Positions 7,984-17,271 of a stretch of DNA of 36,085 bases are shown here, in pieces. The notes below the pieces were generated by a model. It saw nothing but the letters and a program-made list of their open reading frames with translations, searched no databases and was not told where the DNA came from. Position 1 is the first letter of the stretch. Each line of letters opens with the position of its first letter. Origin of the DNA: Alphaproteobacteria bacterium (GTDB lineage Bacteria; Pseudomonadota; Alphaproteobacteria; Rhizobiales; Hyphomicrobiaceae); contig JAJRZC010000093.1 of NCBI GenBank assembly GCA_024275435.1, forward strand, positions 1 to 36,085, read 5' to 3'. Both the position numbers and the translations under genes were made by a program.

Positions 7984-9563
7984 AGTTCAATTTGCACCAC
8001 TTGTTTGATGGCATCCAAAGCCTTGATTTCTTTTAACGCCTCAGGGGGCAACGAATGAGATATCCCGATTAGTGCGATGGCAAGGTAAGCACCCTCCCGC
8101 ATGCCCACTTGCATGGATGAAATATTGATGTTGAACTTTCCAAGTATCCCACCAAGCGCTCCCACAACGCCTGGCTTGTCTTCATGACGCGTAAACAAAA
8201 AATGGCCCTGTGGGACAGCTTCCACTTCATACTCATCAATCATCACCAACCTTGGGTGACATCCTCCAAGTAGCGTACCAGCTACCGTGGTTGTTTTACC
8301 GCCTGCCGTGGCACTTAATTCAATGAGCGATAGATAGCCGCGTGCATCTTCGCTTTGTGCTTCCCGTAAAGAGATACCTTGCGATTGCGTCAGATGCACA
8401 GCATTCACGCGATTGATGCGCTCAGCGAGTCTGTGTCTTAAAAAACCAATCAAAGCTTGGGATGTGATGGGGCGTCCGTCAAGTTCGGCGACCTTGCCAA
8501 ATCGACGAACGACAATTTCTTCAATGGGCCCATCACACAAGGCGCCGATCACATTCCCAAGAGATTGCGCAAGTCGTTGGTAAGGTTCTGTCTTACCAAG
8601 TTGCTCAACAGATACGCGCGGTAGGTTGACGGCCGCCTCCGCTTCACCAGACAACAAGAACTTGCCGACATTTGCACAGATCTGTTCAGCAACAATACGC
8701 TGAGCCTCTTGTGTCGAAGCACCAAGGTGGGGCGTCAAAACAACGTTTTCCATCGATAGCAAGGGGGATCCAACAGGCGGCTCATTGGCAAACACATCCA
8801 AAGCAGCGCCAGCCAGTTTGCCAGAATTGAGCGCCTCAATTAGATCAGATTCCACTACAAGCCCACCACGTGCACAGTTGATCAGGCGCGCACCTTTTTT
8901 CATCTTCGCAAGGTTTTCAGCATTGATGATCCCGCGGGTCGCCTCAATCAAAGGGCAATGTAAGGTCACGTAGTCAGCACTCGAGAGAGCCTTATCTAGT
9001 AAAGCCGCTTCGGCACAATGCGCCTTGAGAATCTCCGGCGCAACAAACGGGTCATAGGCCAGAACTTTCATCTTTAGGCCGCAACATCTTTCAGAAACGA
9101 GCCGCCCAATGGTTCCAAAGCCGATAACGGACACGGTTTTACCGGCAAGTTCAGACCCAACAAATTGCGTAGGTTTCCAAACTCCCGAGCGAACGGAACC
9201 ATCGGCAAACGGCAGATGTCGACTGAGGGAAAGCATGTGCGCGATAGTCAGCTCGGCTGTTGTGGTCGCATTGGCGTCAGGCGTGTTAAAGACTACGATG
9301 CCCTGGTGTGTCGCCACCGGTATATCAATATTGTCGGTTCCAATCCCCGCACGTCCGATAACCTTTAGCTTTTCCCCAGCCGAAATAACGCGCGCAGTTA
9401 CTTTGGTTTTTGAACGAACAATAAGCCCGTCATACTCCCCAATAACAGAAACAAGCGCATCCTCATCGAGGCCGGTTTTTACGCTAACACTCAACCCTTC
9501 CATTGAATCGAAATAGGCTTGACCAATTTCATGAATCGGATCGGCAATGAGGATTTTCTTCAC
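7980..9563 (-). CDS. serA: D-3-phosphoglycerate dehydrogenase, long form with ACT domain
   Basis: NAD-dependent oxidation of 3-phosphoglycerate, the committed step to serine. In the 527 residues the order is substrate-binding domain (GRAGIGTDNIDI), Rossmann domain (VIGFGTIGR), catalytic segment LINCARGGLV and PHLGASTQEA with the catalytic His, then an intervening domain, then a C-terminal ACT domain (HEDKPGVVGALGGILGKFNINISSMQVG) usually used for serine feedback. This is the long type I enzyme. It is the first gene of the serine operon; about 330 bases separate it from the divergent efflux gene. Confidence 0.95.
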   Translation of the reverse strand: MKKILIADPIHEIGQAYFDSMEGLSVSVKTGLDEDALVSVIGEYDGLIVRSKTKVTARVISAGEKLKVIGRAGIGTDNIDIPVATHQGIVVFNTPDANATTTAELTIAHMLSLSRHLPFADGSVRSGVWKPTQFVGSELAGKTVSVIGFGTIGRLVSERCCGLKMKVLAYDPFVAPEILKAHCAEAALLDKALSSADYVTLHCPLIEATRGIINAENLAKMKKGARLINCARGGLVVESDLIEALNSGKLAGAALDVFANEPPVGSPLLSMENVVLTPHLGASTQEAQRIVAEQICANVGKFLLSGEAEAAVNLPRVSVEQLGKTEPYQRLAQSLGNVIGALCDGPIEEIVVRRFGKVAELDGRPITSQALIGFLRHRLAERINRVNAVHLTQSQGISLREAQSEDARGYLSLIELSATAGGKTTTVAGTLLGGCHPRLVMIDEYEVEAVPQGHFLFTRHEDKPGVVGALGGILGKFNINISSMQVGMREGAYLAIALIGISHSLPPEALKEIKALDAIKQVVQIEL

Positions 9564-9890
9564 GAGTTCTTCCTGATGCGAATTTTCATTGATTAAGGGC
9601 TAGAAACTGTCCAGTTGGAATGCCTAGAACGGACTCGCCAAAGGACTGCTAAGCTAAAATTTTGAGATGCAGTTCCTTCAAAGCCTCAAGAATTTGTGAG
9701 ACAACCAGTCACTAAGCTCTGAAACGCTTCAAGGGTGACATAGTCACAGACGACTCCTGCGTCCAGCCCTACTTATGTCTCAAGAAATATAATCAGGATC
9801 GTTGCTAATGGATCAAACCACGGTTAAATTTCATTGGGAGCAGTCAGGACATCTTGCAACCTGGAATTTGAGGCGGGCAGTACGGGTATT
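9564..9890. other. Intergenic region between serA and the RND operon
   Basis: About 330 bases between divergent operons. It must contain both promoters. I see no palindromic operator, attenuator or RNA gene. An in-frame TTG at 9834 would extend the downstream adaptor protein into this stretch, but the later ATGs fit a signal peptide better. Confidence 0.45.
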
Positions 9891-10937
9891 ATGATGCAAA
9901 AAAAACAAATGAGACCAATTCGTGCTTGCTCGGTTTGCAATGCCACGATCATCCTAGCCCTTGCTATGATGGCGTCTCAATTGGCTGCCGAGCCGTTAAA
10001 GCAGGCCTCATACACAGTTACCGATCAAAAAATCATCGATTTCAAGTCGGTTCTGGCTACCGTACGCAGCCGTGACCAAATAGAAGCGCGGGTGCGAACG
10101 CCAGGCACCATCACCCATTTGAATGTCGATGAGGGTACACAGGTTAAGGCGGGGCAGCAAATCGCGACAGTTGTCGACGACAAACTCCATCTGCGTATCA
10201 AGGGCATTAATGCACGCATTCGAGCCCTAGAAACCAGGGTCACCATAGCACGCAGCGAGCTTGAGCGCTCGCAAGAACTAACAAAGCGTAAGGTATCGCC
10301 CCAAACGCGCTTGGAGAGTGCGCAAAACGCGTACGATACGGCCATAGGCGACCTCAAGGCGGCGCGCACCGAGCGCTCGGTCATCGAAGAACAATCCAAT
10401 GAAGGGAAGGTCTTGGCACCCGCAGACGGTCGCGTCCTCAAAGTTCCCGTGACTGTCGGAAGTGTCGTATTGCCCGGAGAGAGTATCGCAACCATTGCCG
10501 CCAACGAGTATCTTTTACGCCTGGAACTGCCCGAACGACACGCCCGCTTCATTCGCAAGGATGATGTAATTCGTGTTGGCGCTCGTGGGTTGGGCAACGA
10601 TGAGAAACCCGTTACAACTGGCCATATCGTTCAGGTTTATCCGCAACTTTCAGACGGTCGCGTGATTGCCGATGCACATGTCGATGGTCTGGGAAATTAT
10701 TTCATAGGAGAACGAACACTCGTATGGATTTCTGCCGGCAGCCGCAACACTTTGATGGTGCCTCGTCGCTTTGTTTTTCAGCGCTACAGCCTGGACTACG
10801 TAAAAATTGCTGATAAAGACAAAAAATCCATAGATGTCGTCGTCCAGCTAGGCCAAGAAACACGCTCCAAAGATGGCGATGTCTTCGTTGAGGTCCTCGC
10901 CGGTCTGCGCCCAGGCGATGTTGTGATGGCACCATGA
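9891..10937 (+). CDS. RND efflux periplasmic adaptor (membrane fusion protein)
   Basis: Periplasmic adaptor linking an RND pump to an outer-membrane channel. A signal peptide (residues roughly 7-33, IILALAMMASQLAAEP) is followed by a lipoyl half-motif (EARVRTPGTITHLNVDEGTQVKAGQQIA), a coiled-coil hairpin rich in charged residues (IKGINARIRALETRV onward), the second lipoyl half (GKVLAPADGRVLKVPVTVG) and beta-barrel domains. The ATG at 9891 (or 9894/9909) places the signal peptide at the N terminus. The stop overlaps the ATG of the pump gene (ATGA), so they are co-translated. No outer-membrane factor is seen nearby. Confidence 0.9.
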   Translation: MMQKKQMRPIRACSVCNATIILALAMMASQLAAEPLKQASYTVTDQKIIDFKSVLATVRSRDQIEARVRTPGTITHLNVDEGTQVKAGQQIATVVDDKLHLRIKGINARIRALETRVTIARSELERSQELTKRKVSPQTRLESAQNAYDTAIGDLKAARTERSVIEEQSNEGKVLAPADGRVLKVPVTVGSVVLPGESIATIAANEYLLRLELPERHARFIRKDDVIRVGARGLGNDEKPVTTGHIVQVYPQLSDGRVIADAHVDGLGNYFIGERTLVWISAGSRNTLMVPRRFVFQRYSLDYVKIADKDKKSIDVVVQLGQETRSKDGDVFVEVLAGLRPGDVVMAP

Positions 10938-13900
10938 AATTAGATAAAAACATCGGCATCTCGGGTGCCCTGACGCGCGCATCCATCAATTCCCCGCTCA
11001 CGCCATTGCTGATCATATCTGCACTTGCCGTGGGACTCATCGCCTTGTTTGCACTTCCTCGCGAGGAAGAACCGCAAATCTCGGTTCCGCTCGTTGATAT
11101 CTTCGTTCGCGCAGATGGCCTGAAAGCTGTCGATGCCGTCAAGCTCGTCACCGAACCTCTCGAAACCATCATCAAGGCAATCAACGGCGTCGAGCACGTT
11201 TACTCCAACACCGAAGATGATCGCGTCATTGTTACGGCTCGTTTCCTTGTGGGAACCAACTCCGATGATGCCATTCTTCGAGTGCATGAAAAAATACGCG
11301 CCAATATCGGTAGAATCCCCATCGGCATACCCGAGCCGGTGATTGTCGGGCGTGGCATCGACGATGTGGCGATTCTCACACTTACCTTGGCGCCAAAACC
11401 TGCCGCAGCGGACCGCTATAGCGACAACGCCCTCTATCATATGGCAGAAGACCTTCTCGTTGAGCTTACGAAGCCGAAAGATGTCGGCCTTTCCTATATC
11501 GTTGGCGGGACGCCGGATCAGATCCGTATCGAGCCTGATCCTGAAAAGCTCTCACTTTATGGCATCACATTACAACAGCTCACCCAGAAAGTGCGCGAAG
11601 CCAACCGTTCTTTTCCAGTGGGGCGCATTCGCCATAACGACATCAGCTCAAGCGTAACCGCCGGCCAGACCTTGCAAGGTGTGCCCGATATCGGCCTTTT
11701 GCTTATGACGGCGCGCGATGGTCGTCCTGTATATGTCCGTGATGTTGCAAAGGTGGTGGTCGGTGCAAAGCCTTCCGAGCACAAGGTGTGGCACTATCGC
11801 AAAACAGAAACCGGGTTGGAGGAGCGCGTTCCCGCAGTGACAATAGCACTGGCCAAGCGCGCTGGAGCCAACGCTGTCGTAATTGCCGAAAAGATCCGTC
11901 ACCGCGTTCACGAACTGCAGGGCCAGCTTATTCCCGATGATGTCGAAGTTATTGTAACGCGAGATTATGGCGAGACGGCCAACGAAAAAGCAAACGAGCT
12001 GCTGTTCCATCTCGCTTTGGCGACAATCTCCATCGTTCTTTTGGCGGGTCTTGCCATCGGTTGGCGCGAAAGCATGGTCATCGCCATCGTCATTCCAACA
12101 ACGATTCTTCTTACTCTGTTTGCCTCTTACATGATGGGTTACACCATCAACCGCGTCAGCCTGTTCGCCCTCATATTTTCAATCGGGATTCTCGTCGATG
12201 ATGCCATCGTCGTTATTGAAAATATCGCACGACACTGGGCCATGAAAGATGAACGCAGCCGCACTGAAGCTGCAATCCAAGCTGTTGCCGAAGTGGGTAA
12301 TCCCACCATCGTTGCTACCCTCACCGTCGTCACGGCACTGCTTCCTATGTTGTTTGTCAGCGGTCTCATGGGACCCTACATGAGTCCCATTCCCGCCAAC
12401 GCCTCAGCGGCCATGATCCTATCTTTCTTTGTTGCGGTGATCATAACGCCATGGCTGCTTTTGCGTTTCACCCGCAGGCATAACGTAGGTGGCAATCATG
12501 ATGCAGAAGGTAGCCACGATGCAGGACCATTGGGCCGTCTTTACGTTGTGACCGCAAAACCCATATTGAAATCACGCGCCCGTTCGTGGGTATTTCTGCT
12601 AACTGTGGCCTTTGCCACAATGGCTTTGATGGCGTTCATTCCCCTCACGTGGGTAACGGTGAAACTTTTACCGTTCGATGATAAGTCGGAACTTCAAGTG
12701 GTTGTGGATCTTAAGGAAGGAACATCGCTGGAGCAAACAGACCGCATCCTCAATGCCGCAGCGCGTCGTCTGGAAGATCTTCCCGAGTTGGCCTCCATTC
12801 AATCCCATGCAGGAATAGCAGCACCTTTCAATTTCAACGGCTTGGTTCGCCACTACTATTTACGAGACCGCCCCGAGATGGGCGATCTTCAAATTAATCT
12901 CGCACCCCGAGGGCAGCGCACGCGTACCAGCCATGAGATAGCGTTGGACGTACGCCAAAGGCTCAAAGGTTTGAAAAATACAGACGACGGTTCCGTGAAA
13001 GTCGTTGAAGTCCCCCCCGGACCGCCGGTGATCGCCACATTGCTCGCCGAGATTTACGGTCCCGATGCTGAAACGAGACGAGCGGTGGCAAAAAAGGTTC
13101 GCCAGATTTTTCACGATGTTCCCTACATTGTCGATGAAGATGACACCTATGGCAGCCGAACACCACGGCTGCGCGTGAAAATCAATCAAGATCAACTAGA
13201 GTTCTTCAAAGTCACCCAGAGCGATGTCTATGATGCCGTACGAACATATTTGGCAGGCGTTCCCGTTGGCTACTCTCACAAAGGCGGTGGACGCCATCCC
13301 GTCGAGATAGCCATTCAGTTGCCAAAATCCGGCCTGGCATTGACACCACGCATGTTGTCGACACCCGTGCCGGCCAATGCTTTGCCCGGTGAACGATCCA
13401 TTGTTGAACTGGGCGACGTCGTCACACTTGTCGAGGAAAAAGCCTCATACCCCATTTTCCGGCATAATGGTCGCGCCGCCGAGATGGTCATGGCCGAGCT
13501 GGCAGGAGAATTCGAAGCACCCATTTATGGAATGCTAGAGGTTGGCAATCGTATTGCAAAAACCGATTGGGGTGATCTGCCTGTTCCTGAAATTCTATTT
13601 GCCGGCCAGCCGCACGATGAATCAAAACCGGCCCTTTTGTGGGACGGCGAATGGGAAGTCACCTATGTGACCTTCCGCGATATGGGTGCAGCGTTCGCCG
13701 TGGCACTGTTGGGAATTTACGTCTTGGTGGTCGCCCAGTTCGGCTCCTTCAAGTTGCCACTCGTTGTCTTAATCCCAGTGCCACTGACCTTAATCGGTAT
13801 TATGATCGGTCATTGGTTGTTCGGAGCACCATTTTCCGCAACATCGATGATCGGCTTCATCGCCCTGGCCGGAATCATTGTTCGCAACTCTATACTGCTC

Positions 13901-14191
13901 ATAGATTTCATTGAGCATCGGCGCGCACCAGAGGTGAACTTGCGTCAAGTGCTGCTAGATGCAGGAGCCATAAGGTTTAAGCCGATTTTACTGACGGCAC
14001 TCGCAGCCATGATCGGGGCGGCCGTGATCCTGTTTGATCCAATTTTCCAAGGTCTTGCCATATCACTTCTGTTCGGCTTGGCCTCATCAACGCTTTTGAC
14101 GGTACTGGTTATACCGGCCATTTACATCGTCTTGCGCGACGATGGACGCACGCTTGAAAGTGAAACCAAAACGGACTCGCAAGCCGGCTAA
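10934..14191 (+). CDS. RND efflux permease (HAE-like)
   Basis: Inner-membrane proton-driven efflux pump of 1085 residues with the usual two repeats: a first membrane helix, a large periplasmic loop, six helices, and the same again. The helix-4 segment GILVDDAIVVIEN carries the double Asp (D422, D423) of the proton relay, which places it with drug/solute exporters rather than with heavy-metal CzcA pumps. Helix groups near residues 350-520 and 880-1070 are clear. The substrate is unknown. It sits back to back with acs, so it could export aldehydes or acids made by alcohol oxidation, but nothing in the sequence shows this. Confidence 0.93.
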   Translation: MKLDKNIGISGALTRASINSPLTPLLIISALAVGLIALFALPREEEPQISVPLVDIFVRADGLKAVDAVKLVTEPLETIIKAINGVEHVYSNTEDDRVIVTARFLVGTNSDDAILRVHEKIRANIGRIPIGIPEPVIVGRGIDDVAILTLTLAPKPAAADRYSDNALYHMAEDLLVELTKPKDVGLSYIVGGTPDQIRIEPDPEKLSLYGITLQQLTQKVREANRSFPVGRIRHNDISSSVTAGQTLQGVPDIGLLLMTARDGRPVYVRDVAKVVVGAKPSEHKVWHYRKTETGLEERVPAVTIALAKRAGANAVVIAEKIRHRVHELQGQLIPDDVEVIVTRDYGETANEKANELLFHLALATISIVLLAGLAIGWRESMVIAIVIPTTILLTLFASYMMGYTINRVSLFALIFSIGILVDDAIVVIENIARHWAMKDERSRTEAAIQAVAEVGNPTIVATLTVVTALLPMLFVSGLMGPYMSPIPANASAAMILSFFVAVIITPWLLLRFTRRHNVGGNHDAEGSHDAGPLGRLYVVTAKPILKSRARSWVFLLTVAFATMALMAFIPLTWVTVKLLPFDDKSELQVVVDLKEGTSLEQTDRILNAAARRLEDLPELASIQSHAGIAAPFNFNGLVRHYYLRDRPEMGDLQINLAPRGQRTRTSHEIALDVRQRLKGLKNTDDGSVKVVEVPPGPPVIATLLAEIYGPDAETRRAVAKKVRQIFHDVPYIVDEDDTYGSRTPRLRVKINQDQLEFFKVTQSDVYDAVRTYLAGVPVGYSHKGGGRHPVEIAIQLPKSGLALTPRMLSTPVPANALPGERSIVELGDVVTLVEEKASYPIFRHNGRAAEMVMAELAGEFEAPIYGMLEVGNRIAKTDWGDLPVPEILFAGQPHDESKPALLWDGEWEVTYVTFRDMGAAFAVALLGIYVLVVAQFGSFKLPLVVLIPVPLTLIGIMIGHWLFGAPFSATSMIGFIALAGIIVRNSILLIDFIEHRRAPEVNLRQVLLDAGAIRFKPILLTALAAMIGAAVILFDPIFQGLAISLLFGLASSTLLTVLVIPAIYIVLRDDGRTLESETKTDSQAG

Positions 14192-14227
14192 TTAACCCAC
14201 CAAGGTAAAACCAAAAGTCGCACACTC

Positions 14228-14260
14228 GTTTCCAGGCCGCGTGAATGCGGCTCTGGAAAC
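14228..14260. repeat. Long inverted repeat between convergent genes
   Basis: GTTTCCAGGCCGC (14228-14240) and GCGGCTCTGGAAAC (14247-14260) form a 13-bp stem with one bulged T and a six-base loop. It lies between the stops of the RND pump and acs. No T run follows, so it is an atypical terminator or an mRNA 3'-end stabilising hairpin. Confidence 0.6.
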
Positions 14261-14309
14261 TTATGGCCTTCGTGAGATATTAAGGAACCAGCAAGTGGTT
14301 CTTGCCACC

Positions 14310-16265
14310 CTATAAATCCTTGTGGGTTTTGATCAGTTCATCAACGACACTCGGATCAGCAAGTGTCGATGTGTCACCCAGGCTGCCAAAGTCATCCTCT
14401 GCAATTTTACGCAAGATCCGCCGCATGATTTTGCCGGATCGTGTCTTGGGAAGTCCTGGAGCAAACTGGAGAACATCGGGAGAAGCAATGGGGCCGATTT
14501 CCTTGCGCACCCACTTGACCAGTTCTTTGCGAAGCTCATCGGAGGGTTCACTGCCTGCCATCAATGTTACATAAGCGTAGATGCCCTGCCCCTTGATGTC
14601 ATGAGGATATCCGACGACCGCTGCCTCGGAAACATCATGATGCGAAACAAGGGCCGATTCCACTTCTGCTGTACCCATGCGATGACCCGAGACATTGATC
14701 ACATCATCAACCCGTCCCGTGATCCAGTAGTATCCGTCCTCATCACGCCGGCAACCATCTCCCGTGAAGTACTTACCTGGATAGGTTGAAAAATAAGTCT
14801 GCTCAAAACGTTCATGATCGCCAAACAGTGTGCGCATCTGACCCGGCCAGCTATCCGCAATGACAAGATTACCCTCGCATGCCCCTTCAAGGACCTTACC
14901 CTCAGCATCGACAATCTGCGGGGCGACGCCAAAGAACGGTCGCGTTGCCGAACCTGGCTTTAGAGCAGTTGCACCCGGTAATGGAGCGATAAGAATGCCA
15001 CCTGTTTCAGTTTGCCACCATGTATCCACAATAGGGCAGCGGCTGTTACCCACAACGCGATAGTACCATTCCCAGACTTCCGGATTGATAGGTTCTCCCA
15101 CAGAGCCCAGAACGCGCAATGAACTGCGTGAGCTCTTTTTCACGGGTTCCTCACCAGCCGCCATGAGGGATCTGATTGCAGTGGGAGCGGTGTAGAATAT
15201 ATTGACCTTGTGCTTGTCGACAACTTCCCAAAAACGGCTGATGGTCGGGTACGTGGGAATTCCCTCAAACATCAAAGTCGTCGCGCCGTTAGCAAGAGGG
15301 CCATAGACGATATAACTGTGCCCGGTGACCCAACCCACATCCGCCGTGCACCAGTAGATGTCGCCATCATGATAATCAAAGATATACTTGTGAGTCATCG
15401 CGGCATAGACAAGATACCCACCCGTCGTGTGAACAACCCCTTTTGGAGCGCCGGTTGATCCCGAAGTGTAGAGAATAAATAAGGGATCTTCCGCATTCAT
15501 TGCCTCGGGCGGACACACATCGGAAACTTTCTCTTTTTCTTCATCATACCAGAAGTCACGACCAGTCTGCATATCGACATCCCCACCGGTACGGCGAACA
15601 ACAATCATGGATTTTACGCAACCAGCTTTGGTCGCGGCAATATCCGCGTTTGCCTTCAATGGAACCTTGCGTCCACCACGCAAGCCTTCATCAGCGGTAA
15701 CAACAACGGCCGATTGCGCACCCTCTATGCGCCCAGCAAGCGCTTCAGGAGAAAACCCACCAAAGATAATGGAGTGGACAGCACCTATACGCGTGCACGC
15801 GAGCATCGCAAAGGCAGCCTCGGGGATCATCGGGAGATAGAGTGTGACACGGTCCCCTCGTTTGACACCACGTGCCTTTAGCACATTGGCGAACCGGCAA
15901 ACCTCACGGTGGAGTTCTTTGTAGGAAATATGGCGCGAGTTTTCAGGATCATCGCCCTCAAATATAATTGCAGTCTGATCTCCGCGAGTTGCCAAATGAC
16001 GATCAATGCAGTTTGCCGAAACATTGAGTTCACCGTCTTCAAACCATTTAATCGAAATGGCATTTGGCGCATAGGATGTGTTCTTAACGATCGTGAACGG
16101 CTTGATCCAGTCAAGACTTTTAGCTTGTTCACCCCAGAATGCATTTGGGTCCCTCAAGCTGGCCTCATACATTGATTTGTACTTTGCGTCGTCCACATGG
16201 GCCCGGGAAGCAATCTCGGTTGGAACAGGGTAAATCTTTCCTTCGGTATCGTTTATATCAGTCAT
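14310..16265 (-). CDS. acs: Acetyl-CoA synthetase (AMP-forming)
   Basis: Makes acetyl-CoA from acetate, ATP and CoA, releasing AMP and PPi. At 651 residues it has the usual length. Motifs include the ATP loop [14 protein letters not shown], the WWQTETGG acyl-site segment, the hinge [22 protein letters not shown], and the C-terminal [15 protein letters not shown] with the lysine acetylated in this family. The ATG at 16265 matches family N termini; an ATG 69 bases earlier would overlap the end of ppa. It follows ppa by 65 bases, a sensible pair because PPi removal pulls the reaction forward. It probably feeds acetate from ethanol oxidation into central metabolism. Confidence 0.96.
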   Translation of the reverse strand: MTDINDTEGKIYPVPTEIASRAHVDDAKYKSMYEASLRDPNAFWGEQAKSLDWIKPFTIVKNTSYAPNAISIKWFEDGELNVSANCIDRHLATRGDQTAIIFEGDDPENSRHISYKELHREVCRFANVLKARGVKRGDRVTLYLPMIPEAAFAMLACTRIGAVHSIIFGGFSPEALAGRIEGAQSAVVVTADEGLRGGRKVPLKANADIAATKAGCVKSMIVVRRTGGDVDMQTGRDFWYDEEKEKVSDVCPPEAMNAEDPLFILYTSGSTGAPKGVVHTTGGYLVYAAMTHKYIFDYHDGDIYWCTADVGWVTGHSYIVYGPLANGATTLMFEGIPTYPTISRFWEVVDKHKVNIFYTAPTAIRSLMAAGEEPVKKSSRSSLRVLGSVGEPINPEVWEWYYRVVGNSRCPIVDTWWQTETGGILIAPLPGATALKPGSATRPFFGVAPQIVDAEGKVLEGACEGNLVIADSWPGQMRTLFGDHERFEQTYFSTYPGKYFTGDGCRRDEDGYYWITGRVDDVINVSGHRMGTAEVESALVSHHDVSEAAVVGYPHDIKGQGIYAYVTLMAGSEPSDELRKELVKWVRKEIGPIASPDVLQFAPGLPKTRSGKIMRRILRKIAEDDFGSLGDTSTLADPSVVDELIKTHKDL

Positions 16266-16330
16266 TGTGAAACCTGTGTGTTCTGTGTATTTCCAAAAGG
16301 AGTTGATGGATCTCTTTGGCCAGTGGGAGT

Positions 16331-16864
16331 TCAATCCACGGCTTTGGCATTTGAAATAGCTTGAAGGATTAGGCTTTGAGCTTGCTCAGCATCGCCCCAG
16401 CGGGTGATCTTTGCCCACTTGCCAGCTTCCAGGTCTTTATAGTGTGAGAAAAAGTGCTCTACCTGAGACATAAGAATGTCCGGCAGGTCTGTGTAATTCG
16501 TTATCTTGTCGTAGTGCTTTGTGACGTGGCGGCAAGGAACAGCGACAACCTTCTCATCGCCTCCAGCCTCATCTTCCATAACGAGAACCCCGATGGGACG
16601 GCAGTTGATAATTGCCCCAGGCACAATGGCGCGCGTATTGCAAACCAGAACGTCGATTGGGTCCCCGTCATCAGACAATGTGTGGGGAACAAAACCGTAG
16701 TTTCCCGGATATCGCATCGGCGTATATAAGAAGCGATCCACAACAAGCGCTCCAGAAGCTTTATCCATTTCATATTTAATCGGCTCTCCACCTATCGGAA
16801 CTTCAATAATCACATTGATGTCGTGTGGTGGATCGTTTCCTATTTTTATGGAATCTATACGCAA
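16331..16864 (-). CDS. ppa: Inorganic pyrophosphatase (family I)
   Basis: Hydrolyses PPi to phosphate in the cytoplasm. [45 protein letters not shown] and the late [14 protein letters not shown] hold the metal- and PPi-binding acids of family I. I chose a TTG at 16864, with AGGAG upstream, because it gives 177 residues starting MRIDSIKIG, the usual family start; an in-frame ATG at 16900 would add 12 unrelated residues. It lies between the 39-residue gene and acs on the same strand, so Acs-produced PPi is likely one of its substrates. Confidence 0.95.
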   Translation of the reverse strand: MRIDSIKIGNDPPHDINVIIEVPIGGEPIKYEMDKASGALVVDRFLYTPMRYPGNYGFVPHTLSDDGDPIDVLVCNTRAIVPGAIINCRPIGVLVMEDEAGGDEKVVAVPCRHVTKHYDKITNYTDLPDILMSQVEHFFSHYKDLEAGKWAKITRWGDAEQAQSLILQAISNAKAVD

Positions 16865-16967
16865 TGGACCTAACTCCTGCTCGCTGTCCCGAACTCGCAT
16901 AGATTGAGCGAGAATGGGTTTATTTAAGAATCAATGACAACGCTGAATAGGATGTTCAAGAATCCCA

Positions 16968-17087
16968 TCAGGCCAAGGTAGCTTCAAGTGCGGAACGTTC
17001 TTCGTCAGTGCCAAGTCGTGCGCGTGCCTGAAATGAGAAGTTCCCAAGTAGGCTTGAACTGGAAACAGGTTTGGTGAAAAGTCCCAT
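16968..17087 (-). CDS. 39-residue small protein of unknown function
   Basis: A short open frame beginning MGLFTKPVSSSS and ending SALEATLA. GGAGG lies eight bases before the ATG, as good a ribosome site as any in the window. A sigma70-like promoter and a perfect inverted repeat lie upstream in the right orientation. It has no signal peptide, membrane segment or cysteine: a Ser/hydrophobic first half and a charged, helix-prone second half (RARLGTDEERSALEATLA). It does not resemble PqqA, which needs a Glu-x3-Tyr pair. ppa follows 103 bases on. I do not recognise it. An overlapping 29-codon frame starting at the earlier ATG has the ribosome site too close to be used. Confidence 0.55.
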   Translation of the reverse strand: MGLFTKPVSSSSLLGNFSFQARARLGTDEERSALEATLA

Positions 17088-17143
17088 AAAACATTCCTCC
17101 AGATGTGTGCCGCTTGTTTTGGCCTCTTGCGCTAAGAGAGACT

Positions 17144-17171
17144 TTTATAGTGCAGATTGTCATCACACCAA
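17144..17171 (-). promoter_or_regulatory. Putative sigma70-type promoter of the small gene-ppa-acs operon
   Basis: Reading the - strand: TTGGTG (17171-17166), a 16-base gap, then TATAAA (17149-17144). Transcription would start near 17137, about 50 bases before the ATG of the small gene. I looked for a sigma54 GG-N10-GC element here and found none. Confidence 0.5.
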
Positions 17172-17188
17172 ACGCGGTTAGATCTAAG

Positions 17189-17212
17189 AAGTGTCTCAAC
17201 ATTGAGACACTT
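17189..17212. promoter_or_regulatory. Perfect 24-bp inverted repeat, likely regulator binding site
   Basis: Arms AAGTGTCTCAA (17189-17199) and TTGAGACACTT (17202-17212) with a two-base spacer. The TGTCTC-N6-GAGACA core has the form of sites bound by AcoR-type Fis activators. Its centre is about 63 bases upstream of the predicted transcription start, a usual position for an activator working with sigma70. The Fis-type regulator gene ends 60 bases away, making it the obvious candidate partner. Confidence 0.65.
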
Positions 17213-17271
17213 GGAGCGACAAATATCAGTGCTCTCCAGAACCAAAGCATCAATTTTACAGATAAACTTGA

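Noticed and set aside
10025-11440. Long open frames antisense to the RND adaptor and pump genes
   Set aside because: They lie opposite strongly recognised genes, have no ribosome sites, and their Arg/Ser-rich or Cys-rich sequences look like shadows of codon bias.
16968-17087. Could the 39-residue gene be pqqA, the PQQ precursor peptide?
   Set aside because: It has no tyrosine at all, and PqqA needs a Glu-x3-Tyr pair that is crosslinked to make PQQ. No pqqB-E genes follow it.
17100-17188. A sigma54 promoter between the palindrome and the small gene
   Set aside because: No GG-N10-GC element is present; TTGGTG and the following CTGC are 14 bases apart. The nearby regulator also lacks the AAA+ domain needed for sigma54.
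17005-17253. An 82-codon frame on the - strand overlapping the small gene
   Set aside because: It starts upstream of the predicted promoter and runs through the palindrome. Its internal ATG lies one base from the ribosome site, and it gives no recognisable protein.
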